Position numbers and translations under genes: made by a program
NCBI GenBank assembly: GCA_015487755.1
Contig: WFPG01000162.1
Span: forward strand, 1 to 5,621
Direction of reading: 5' to 3'
Length of the DNA stretch: 5,621 nucleotides
Source of the DNA: Acidobacteriota bacterium
GTDB lineage: Bacteria; Acidobacteriota; Holophagae; Thermotomaculales; Thermotomaculaceae
Shown here: positions 1 through 5,129 of the stretch, piece after piece
Position numbering within the stretch: the first letter of the stretch is position 1
Layout: each line of letters starts with the position of its first letter
The notes under the pieces: generated by a model
The model's input: the letters and a program-made list of their open reading frames with translations, nothing else
Database searches by the model: none
Told to the model about the DNA's origin: nothing

Positions 1-993
1 ATTATTCCCGGCGCAAATGTTTCAATAGTGAAGTACAAGGGGATAAGGGGATTGGAAATTGACGAGAACGGCAATGTTGACATTAAGATAGAAGTCCCGA
101 AACAGGCTGAAAACTCTTTAACTCAACTTGAAGAGCAGGTTGTAAAAGCAATAAAGTCTGTTGAAAATGTAAAAGAGGTGAAGGTTAGCATTACTGTAAA
201 CGAAAAGCCTTACGGCACTGTTGAGTTTAAAAACCTTATTCCCAATGTAAAATTCCCCATTCTAATAGGCAGTGGAAAAGGGGGCGTGGGCAAGTCAACA
301 GTTTCAAGCAACCTTGCAATTTCTCTGGCAAAGTTAGGGCATAAGGTAGGGCTATTGGACGCAGACTTTTACGGCCCCAGTATCGCTATGATGTTCGGAA
401 TTAAGGAAGAGCCTGAAGTCAATGAAAAGGAAAAACTTGTACCCTTTGAAAAATTCGGGGTAAAGGTTATGTCTTTAGGCTTTCTACTTGAGGAAGACAC
501 CCCGGTAATCTGGAGAGGCCCTCTGTTAATGAAGGCTTTAACCCAGTTTCTTGAAGATGTTGAGTGGGGAGAGTTAGACTATCTTTTAATAGACCTTCCT
601 CCGGGAACAGGGGATATTCAACTTTCACTTGCCCAGAATGTAAAGGTTAAAGGGGCAATTGCTGTTACAACCCCGCAGGATGTGGCACTTTTGGATGTAA
701 AAAAGGCTGTAACAATGTTTGAAAAACTGAATATTCCCGTAATGGGTGTTATTGAAAACATGAGTTATTTTGTATGCCACAACTGTGGAACAAAGCACTT
801 TATTTTCAGCGGAAACCAGACAGACACCGGGGATAAATTAGGGCTTCCTGTTTTAGGGAGAATTCCAATAGACCCTGCAATAAGAGAAGGGGGAGACAAG
901 GGGCTTCCAATAGTGGTAGGCTATCCCGAATCTCCCGTAACAAAAGCTTTTCTTGACACCGCAAAGTTAATTGCGGACAAAAGCGGTTTATAA
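1..993 (+). CDS. mrp: Mrp/ApbC family Fe-S cluster carrier P-loop ATPase (5' partial)
   Basis: Cytoplasmic ATPase of the Mrp/NBP35 family, which carries or transfers Fe-S clusters to target proteins. Residues are counted from the GTG at position 28. Residues 1-60 are the rest of an N-terminal MIP18 (DUF59) domain. The deviant Walker A GSGKGGVGKS is at 81-90, DADFYGPS at 111-118, DLPPGTGD at 189-196 and IENMS at 242-246. The CxxC pair (C250, C253) of the family supplies cluster ligands. The frame is open to base 1 (IIPGANVSI before the GTG), those residues fit the beginning of the MIP18 domain, and no Shine-Dalgarno precedes the GTG. The real start is therefore probably some 15-20 codons or more upstream, outside the window. 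The MIP18 part lacks the cysteine often present in stand-alone members, as in other Mrp proteins. The stop TAA at 991-993 overlaps the likely selC promoter. Family assignment is secure; the exact client proteins are unknown. Confidence 0.95.
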   Translation: MIPGANVSIVKYKGIRGLEIDENGNVDIKIEVPKQAENSLTQLEEQVVKAIKSVENVKEVKVSITVNEKPYGTVEFKNLIPNVKFPILIGSGKGGVGKSTVSSNLAISLAKLGHKVGLLDADFYGPSIAMMFGIKEEPEVNEKEKLVPFEKFGVKVMSLGFLLEEDTPVIWRGPLLMKALTQFLEDVEWGELDYLLIDLPPGTGDIQLSLAQNVKVKGAIAVTTPQDVALLDVKKAVTMFEKLNIPVMGVIENMSYFVCHNCGTKHFIFSGNQTDTGDKLGLPVLGRIPIDPAIREGGDKGLPIVVGYPESPVTKAFLDTAKLIADKSGL

Positions 994-999
994 TATAAT
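971..999 (+). promoter_or_regulatory. Probable sigma-70-type promoter for selC and the downstream operon
   Basis: A perfect TATAAT at 994-999 lies 17 bases after TTGCGG (971-976), a weak -35 box (TTG plus mismatches). A start near 1006 would put about 20 bases of leader before the tRNA at 1027. A second overlapping TATAAT at 989-994 has no good -35. The element overlaps the last codons of mrp. It is the only promoter-like sequence I see before selC and the five genes after it. The call rests on motif and spacing only. Confidence 0.5.
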
Positions 1000-1026
1000 T
1001 ACCTGAAAGGTTTTATTCCTTTATAC

Positions 1027-1124
1027 GGAAGCGAATGGGGGCTGGTGTCCCCCCCGGTCTTCAAAACCGGTGGGCCTATACGGAGGTATAGGTCGGTGGG
1101 TTCGATTCCCACGCGCTTCCGCCA
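1027..1124 (+). tRNA. selC: tRNA-Sec (anticodon UCA), CCA encoded
   Basis: Selenocysteine tRNA, charged with serine and converted by SelA, then delivered to in-frame UGA codons by SelB. The fold can be drawn by hand. The acceptor strand GGAAGCG (1027-1033) pairs with CGCTTCC (1114-1120). A 6-bp D stem GGGGGC/GTCCCC (1037-1042, 1047-1052) is the long D stem typical of tRNA-Sec. The anticodon stem CCGGT/ACCGG encloses loop CTTCAAA, with anticodon TCA at 1061-1063. A long variable arm has CCTATAC pairing with GTATAGG. The T stem is GTGGG/CCCAC (1096-1100, 1108-1112) around TTCGATT. G73 and an encoded CCA follow at 1121-1124. The 8th acceptor position, expected in the bacterial 8+5 architecture, is A1034 opposite G1113, a mismatch. 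At 98 nt it is close to E. coli selC and shares the GGAAG...CTTCCGCCA ends. Gene identity is essentially certain. Confidence 0.97.
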
Positions 1125-1134
1125 TTTCAAATTA

Positions 1135-1140
1135 AGGAGA
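1135..1140 (+). promoter_or_regulatory. Ribosome binding site fixing the start at 1147
   Basis: AGGAGA lies six bases before the ATG at 1147, in the 22-base gap after the tRNA CCA end. It decides the start: the reading frame is open further upstream, but earlier starts would put coding sequence inside selC. Confidence 0.85.
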
Positions 1141-1146
1141 ATTCAT

Positions 1147-1998
1147 ATGAAAAAAACCTTTTTGTGGATTTTAGCCTTTTTTATTACAGTTACCCTTGCA
1201 ATTTACCAAAAAAAGACAGGGCCTACCTACCCTGTTTCAGGGCATTTAAAGATAGACGGAGTTAAGATTGATTACACTTTTGAAAGAAGCCACGGCGGTG
1301 CGGGAGACCAGGAAGTAAGCATATTTCTTGAAGGGGACAAACCGGTTGAGGCTTTTCTTGTTTACAAAAGGTTTAGGGTAAAAGAAAACTGGACAGAAAT
1401 TAAAATGCAAAAAATAGGAAAAAATTACACGGCATTCCTTCCCCACCAGCCGCCTGCAGGGAAACTTGAGTACTATGTAAAAGTCAATATAGACGGAAAG
1501 TATTACAGTATTCCTGCAAAATCTGTTATTACAAGGTTTAAGGGGGCTGTGCCTTTATACATACTTATTCCCCACATAATTTTTATGTTCTCATCACTTC
1601 TTTTATGTGTAAGGATTGGGCTGGCACTTATCTTTAAAGAGCCTTACAAAAACCTTGTTTACACCTGCGTTGGGCTATTCTTCATAGGGGGGCTTATTTT
1701 AGGCCCTATTGTTCAAAAGTTTGCGTTCGGAGAATTGTGGACAGGCATTCCATTCGGCTGGGATTTAACAGACAATAAAACCCTAATAGCATTCTTGTTC
1801 TGGCTTCCCGCTTTGTACTTTTTGAAAAAAGAGTATTCAAAGAGAAGCGTTTTTACAACCTCGCTTGCTGTAATTGTAATGTTTTTGATTTACCTTATCC
1901 CCCACTCTGTCTGGGGTTCGGAATTTGACTATTCAAAAAACCAGATAACAACGGGGAAAAAGCCTGCGGTAATTGAAAAAACACAAGGGGAAAAGTAA
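1147..1998 (+). CDS. Conserved integral membrane protein of unknown function with extracytoplasmic beta-rich domain
   Basis: A 283-residue protein I cannot assign a function; it resembles uncharacterised membrane proteins with a TGPTYPV motif after the first helix. Helix 1 (about 4-20) is a signal anchor, followed by TGPTYPV (24-30). A soluble region (about 31-132) contains SHGGAGD (48-54) and LPHQPPAG (98-105) and looks like an Ig/Fn3-like beta sandwich. Four more helices follow at about 136-160, 171-190, 211-227 and 235-252. The loops at 161-170 and 228-234 are lysine-rich, so by the positive-inside rule the ectodomain, the loop with GWDLTDNK (204-211) and the C-terminal tail face outward. 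LIPH occurs twice, at 140-143 and 250-253, both at the predicted outer ends of helices. The start at 1147 has a good Shine-Dalgarno. The stop TAA shares its last base with the ATG of the next gene (TAATG), so coupled translation is likely. A part in envelope or redox processes is possible but unproven. Confidence 0.85.
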   Translation: MKKTFLWILAFFITVTLAIYQKKTGPTYPVSGHLKIDGVKIDYTFERSHGGAGDQEVSIFLEGDKPVEAFLVYKRFRVKENWTEIKMQKIGKNYTAFLPHQPPAGKLEYYVKVNIDGKYYSIPAKSVITRFKGAVPLYILIPHIIFMFSSLLLCVRIGLALIFKEPYKNLVYTCVGLFFIGGLILGPIVQKFAFGELWTGIPFGWDLTDNKTLIAFLFWLPALYFLKKEYSKRSVFTTSLAVIVMFLIYLIPHSVWGSEFDYSKNQITTGKKPAVIEKTQGEK

Positions 1999-2969
1999 TG
2001 CTAATCCTTTTAACAGGCTGTGCAGGGTTTATTGGAAGCGAAACGACAAAACTCTTTCTTGAAAAAGGGTATGAGGTTGTAGGGGTTGACAATTTAAACA
2101 ATTACTATGACCCTAAGTTGAAGGAATACAGGCTTGAGAAACTAAAAGAATACAAAAACTTTACCTTTTACAACCTTGACATTGAAAAAACCGAAGATGT
2201 TAACAGCCTTTTTGAAAAGCATAAAATAACTCACATAGTCAACCTTGCAGCAAGGGCAGGTGTAAGGTATTCAATGGAAAATCCATATGTCTATTCCCTT
2301 ACAAACACATTCGGCACATTAAACCTGCTTGAAGCGGGAAGGAAAAAGGGAATAGAAAAGTTTGTTTTAGCCTCAACATCTTCCCTCTATGCAGGCCAGA
2401 AAATGCCTTTCAGCGAGGATTTGCCTGTTAACGAGCCTATTTCACCCTATGCCGCATCAAAAAAGGGGGCTGAGGCTATGTGCTATTCCTATCATCACCT
2501 TTACGGCATTGATACAACAATATTAAGGTATTTCACCGTTTACGGACCTGCTGGAAGGCCTGACATGGCATACTTCAGGTTTATTTACTGGATTGACAAT
2601 AGCATTCCCATAACCCTTTACGGAGACGGAAACCAGAGCAGGGATTTCACATTTATAACAGATATTGCAAAGGGAACGGTTAAAGCGACAATGACAAAAA
2701 CAGGGTATGAAATTATAAATTTAGGCAATGACAACCCGAAAAAACTAAACTATATGATTGAATTGATTGAAAAGGGGCTTGGAAAAAAGGCAAAGATTGA
2801 CTATAAGCCCTTTCACAAGGCGGACATGAAAGACACCTGGGCAAATGTTAAAAAGGCAAAGAAGATTTTAAACTGGCAGGCTGAGGTAAGTCTTGAAGAG
2901 GGGATAGAAAAAACTGTTGAATGGTATCTCTCAAACAGGGATTTTGTAAACTCTCTGGAGATAAAATGA
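1998..2969 (+). CDS. NAD-dependent sugar epimerase, UDP-glucuronate 4-epimerase-like
   Basis: Extended short-chain dehydrogenase/reductase that most likely interconverts UDP-glucuronate and UDP-galacturonate in the cytoplasm, for surface polysaccharide precursors. The 323 residues match the usual length. The N-terminal Rossmann fold has GCAGFIG (7-13), and D31 is placed to bind the NAD ribose. VDNLNNYYDPKLKEYRL (30-46) is characteristic of the UDP-glucuronate epimerase branch. The active site has the serine/threonine cluster STSS (126-129) and the YxxxK pair Y151/K155. RYFTVYGPAGRPDMA (177-191) and YGDGNQSRDF (208-217) form the sugar-nucleotide region typical of this branch. After the serine cluster the motif reads SLYA, where SVYG is usual; this is probably harmless. 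AAGGGG (1985-1990) serves as Shine-Dalgarno inside the preceding gene. It overlaps that gene by 1 nt and the next by 4 nt (ATGA). Substrate is inferred; other 4-epimerases or a dehydratase are less likely. Confidence 0.88.
   Translation: MLILLTGCAGFIGSETTKLFLEKGYEVVGVDNLNNYYDPKLKEYRLEKLKEYKNFTFYNLDIEKTEDVNSLFEKHKITHIVNLAARAGVRYSMENPYVYSLTNTFGTLNLLEAGRKKGIEKFVLASTSSLYAGQKMPFSEDLPVNEPISPYAASKKGAEAMCYSYHHLYGIDTTILRYFTVYGPAGRPDMAYFRFIYWIDNSIPITLYGDGNQSRDFTFITDIAKGTVKATMTKTGYEIINLGNDNPKKLNYMIELIEKGLGKKAKIDYKPFHKADMKDTWANVKKAKKILNWQAEVSLEEGIEKTVEWYLSNRDFVNSLEIK
2957..2960 (+). promoter_or_regulatory. Ribosome binding site fixing the ABC ATPase start at 2966
   Basis: GGAG sits five bases before the ATG at 2966, inside the end of the epimerase gene. 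It supports this ATG over an in-frame start 45 bases upstream that would overlap the epimerase further. The ATG forms an ATGA overlap with the epimerase stop codon. Confidence 0.7.
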
Positions 2970-3667
2970 GCAAGCCTGTTTTTAAGTTTGAGAATGTTTA
3001 CCTTGAAAAAAACGGGAAAACAATACTTGAAGATATAAACCTTGAAATCTTCCCAAATGAATTCTTTGTTATTTTAGGGGAAAACGGAAGCGGCAAATCC
3101 TCTCTTTTAAAACTCTTCAACAGGCTTGAGTTAAACACAAAGGGCAGGATTTATTTCAATGGAGAGGATATTGAAGACATCCCGATTCATAAGTTAAGGG
3201 ATAAGGTTATTATGATTATGCAGGGGGCAACCCTTTTTGAGGGAAAGGTAAAAAAGGTGCTTGAAACTTACATAAAAAAACTTAACCTTAACAAAACCCC
3301 TGAAGACATACTTGACATAATGGGGCTTAATTACTCAAACCTTGAGAAAAACACCGAGAATTTATCTGGGGGAGAAGGACAGTTAATTGCGATATCCCTT
3401 GCAATAGCAAAAAACCCTGATATATTTCTTCTTGACGAAATCACATCTGCGCTCTCAATTACAATGGGGGCTCTGGTAAGGAATAAGATGAAAGAGTTGC
3501 AAAAACAGGGAAAGACAATAATCTGCATTACCCACAATATGGAAAACGCCGTTGAAGTTGGAGAGAGGGGAATATTTTTAAAAGACGGTAAAATAATAAA
3601 AAGGGGAAGTGTGAAAGAATTGATAGAGTGTTTCGGAAAGGATGAGGAAAAATGTATCAAAAGGTAG
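2966..3667 (+). CDS. fetA: FetA-like ABC transporter ATP-binding protein
   Basis: A 233-residue ATPase subunit that should power the membrane protein encoded next. Walker A GENGSGKSS is at 38-46, the Q-loop Q86, signature LSGGEGQ at 133-139, Walker B IFLLDE at 153-158 with catalytic E158, and the switch histidine H190. DEITSAL (157-163) after Walker B is the sequence seen in E. coli FetA (YbbL). The partner is a UPF0014/FetB protein, and in E. coli FetAB is linked to iron export and oxidative stress resistance. Two residues depart from common practice: the D-loop aspartate of SALD is serine here (S164), and the usual arginine after the signature glutamine is leucine (L140). The start at 2966 is supported by GGAG and by the ATGA junction. 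The 3' end overlaps the permease by 16 nt. The transporter type follows from the pairing; the substrate is inferred. Confidence 0.85.
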   Translation: MSKPVFKFENVYLEKNGKTILEDINLEIFPNEFFVILGENGSGKSSLLKLFNRLELNTKGRIYFNGEDIEDIPIHKLRDKVIMIMQGATLFEGKVKKVLETYIKKLNLNKTPEDILDIMGLNYSNLEKNTENLSGGEGQLIAISLAIAKNPDIFLLDEITSALSITMGALVRNKMKELQKQGKTIICITHNMENAVEVGERGIFLKDGKIIKRGSVKELIECFGKDEEKCIKR

Positions 3668-4395
3668 TCTATTCCGCAATCCTTTTAATAATTGCCATTG
3701 GTATATCCTATTACAACAAATTAAAGGCTGAAAAAGATTTGATTATAGGGGGGATAAGGGCTGCTGTCCAACTTGTTTTAATCGGCTATGTCCTTCACTA
3801 TATCTTTGCACTTGATAAATTATGGGCTCAAATACTCCTTCTGTTCATAATGAGCATAATTGCCTCACATACCGCAAAGGGAAGGGCAAAGGAAGTAAAA
3901 AATGCAGGCTTTCTGGCATTTTTAGGGATAATATCGGGAACATTTGTCTCAATCGGCGTTTTGCTTGCGGTAGGTTTTATTACCCCCGAGCCTAAATACC
4001 TAATCCCTTTAGGGGGAATGGTTATAGGAAACACAATGACTGCATCTGCACTTGCCCTTGACAGGTTTCACAGTGAATTAAAGACAAACCTGCCTAAAAT
4101 ACTCTTTGCCTTATCCCTTGGAATGAGCACAAAAGACGCCTCAATCTTTTACATAAGAAAGTCAATAAGGGCTGCAATGACGCCTATTATTAACACCCTT
4201 AAAATAGTGGGACTTATTCAATTGCCCGGTGCAATGACAGGAATGCTTGTCGCGGGGGCTTCCCCTATGAAAGCGGCAATGTTTCAACTTGCAATAATGT
4301 ACATGATAGCGGCGGCCGTGAGCACGGGAAGTTCGGTTGCACTTTTGCTTGCAAGAAAAGACCTTTTTTACAAAGACATTACGGTTAATATCTAA
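3652..4395 (+). CDS. fetB: FetB-like (UPF0014/YbbM) ABC transporter permease
   Basis: A 247-residue inner-membrane protein of the UPF0014 family, the membrane partner of the preceding ATPase. Helices are visible at about 4-21, 31-54, 58-72, 86-109, 117-134, 176-200 and 208-234. Family motifs are EKDLIIGGIRAAVQL (27-41), LGGMVIGNTMTA (120-131) and LPGAMTGMLVAGASP (191-205). E. coli FetB is 259 residues, so this is full length. In E. coli the complex is associated with iron efflux; metal specificity here is inferred. The long cytoplasmic stretch at about 138-175 is a reasonable contact site for the ATPase. GAGGA (3644-3648) lies only three bases before the ATG, which is closer than usual. Together with the 16-nt overlap this suggests translation depends on ribosomes leaving the ATPase gene, keeping subunits balanced. 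Confidence 0.88.
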   Translation: MYQKVVYSAILLIIAIGISYYNKLKAEKDLIIGGIRAAVQLVLIGYVLHYIFALDKLWAQILLLFIMSIIASHTAKGRAKEVKNAGFLAFLGIISGTFVSIGVLLAVGFITPEPKYLIPLGGMVIGNTMTASALALDRFHSELKTNLPKILFALSLGMSTKDASIFYIRKSIRAAMTPIINTLKIVGLIQLPGAMTGMLVAGASPMKAAMFQLAIMYMIAAAVSTGSSVALLLARKDLFYKDITVNI

Positions 4396-4396
4396 A

Positions 4397-5119
4397 ATGA
4401 AAGAAAAAAAAGACAATATCTTTAAAATTGAAAAAATTGAAAGCGACTTCCAGTTCAACAAAGAGGTTGCAAATATCTTTGACGATATGCTTAACCGCTC
4501 AATCCCCTTTTACAGGCAGGTAATTGAAGCAATAGGGGAAATACTTGAAAAAGCGCTTCCTCAAAACCCTGTAATTTACGATTTAGGATGCTCAACGGGA
4601 AACACCTTAATTTACCTTGCCTCTGTTTTAAAAGACAAAAAGCCTGAACTTATTGGAATTGACAACTCAAAAGATATGGTTGAAAAGGCAAAAGAGAAGG
4701 CAAAGGCTTACAACAAAGAGATTGAATTTATAGTTTCGGATATTGAAAGCATTGAATTTAAGCAGGCAGACGCAATAATTATGAACTATACCCTTCAATT
4801 TATCAGACCTCTCAAAAGGCCTGAAATAATTAAAAAAAATTACAAAAGCCTTAAGGAAAAGGGTATTTTTATTTTAAGCGAAAAGGTTATACTTGAGCAC
4901 CCTGAACTAAACAGGGATTTTCTTGAAATCTATTACAATTTTAAGAAAAAGCAAGGCTATTCTGAATTGGAGATTGCAAAAAAGAGGGAGGCTCTGGAAA
5001 ATGTTTTAATCCCCTTTACAATAAAAGAAAACATCGGTTTGCTTAAAAATGCAGGCTTTTCCTACTCAACAACATTCTTTCAATGGATTAACTTTGCTTC
5101 CTTCGTTGCGGTTAAATAG
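4397..5119 (+). CDS. cmoA: Carboxy-S-adenosyl-L-methionine synthase CmoA
   Basis: Makes carboxy-SAM from SAM and prephenate. CmoB then uses it to turn 5-hydroxyuridine at tRNA position 34 into 5-carboxymethoxyuridine (cmo5U), which widens wobble decoding. The 240 residues match E. coli CmoA (247) along the whole length. The class I methyltransferase SAM site is YDLGCSTGN (61-69), with acidic IGIDNS (86-91) and the central NYTLQFIRP (130-138). CmoA-specific sequence follows: LSEK (160-163) and GYSELEIAKKREALENVL (187-204). R197 in that last motif corresponds to Arg199 of E. coli, described as a carboxy-SAM carboxylate ligand; this mapping is from memory. The ATG at 4397 fits the family N-terminus (FNKEVANIFDDM against FDERVAEVFPDM), one base after the fetB stop. 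No Shine-Dalgarno is visible, so translation is probably coupled to fetB. cmoB, often adjacent, is not in the window. Confidence 0.93.
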   Translation: MKEKKDNIFKIEKIESDFQFNKEVANIFDDMLNRSIPFYRQVIEAIGEILEKALPQNPVIYDLGCSTGNTLIYLASVLKDKKPELIGIDNSKDMVEKAKEKAKAYNKEIEFIVSDIESIEFKQADAIIMNYTLQFIRPLKRPEIIKKNYKSLKEKGIFILSEKVILEHPELNRDFLEIYYNFKKKQGYSELEIAKKREALENVLIPFTIKENIGLLKNAGFSYSTTFFQWINFASFVAVK

Positions 5120-5129
5120 CCTAACGGCA
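5107..5129. terminator. Possible weak stem-loop spanning the two convergent stop codons
   Basis: TGCGGTTA (5107-5114) can pair with TAACGGCA (5122-5129) with one G-G mismatch, leaving a 7-base loop. This structure covers the cmoA stop and the stop of the minus-strand gene. Neither side carries a clear T-run, so it is not a canonical intrinsic terminator. It is the only candidate for ending transcription from both directions here. Confidence 0.22.

Noticed and set aside
953..994. Perfect TTGACA at 953-958 as -35 box for TATAAT at 989-994
   Set aside because: The spacer would be 30 bases, far beyond the 16-18 usable by sigma-70 polymerase, and TTGACA is in coding sequence of mrp. The TTGCGG/TATAAT pair with 17 bases fits better.
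1001..1015. ACCT-GAA-AGGT hairpin followed by TTTT as an mrp terminator
   Set aside because: The stem has only four pairs with a three-base loop and a short T-run; too weak to call.
1027..1124. selC as an integration site for a genomic island, as known in E. coli
   Set aside because: The sequence after the tRNA is a compact operon of core-type genes. There is no integrase and I saw no repeat of the tRNA 3' end in the window.
1045..1146. Upstream extension of the membrane protein with a start inside selC
   Set aside because: These codons lie within the folded tRNA-Sec gene. The ATG at 1147 has AGGAGA at good spacing and opens directly into a hydrophobic signal anchor.
2967..2969. The UGA stop of the epimerase as a selenocysteine codon, given selC nearby
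   Set aside because: The protein is already full length and ends where the family ends. The downstream frame has no meaning and the TGA is part of a typical ATGA overlap.
4337..4396. TTG start for CmoA 60 bases upstream, inside fetB
   Set aside because: The extra residues come from the fetB overlap and have no match to the CmoA N-terminus; the ATG at 4397 aligns with the family start.
4162..4461. Minus-strand open frame opposite fetB/cmoA, and similar frames at 1246-1446, 1895-2101, 3331-3660 and 3828-4034
   Set aside because: They lie antisense to well-supported genes, have low-complexity or unconvincing translations and no recognisable domain.
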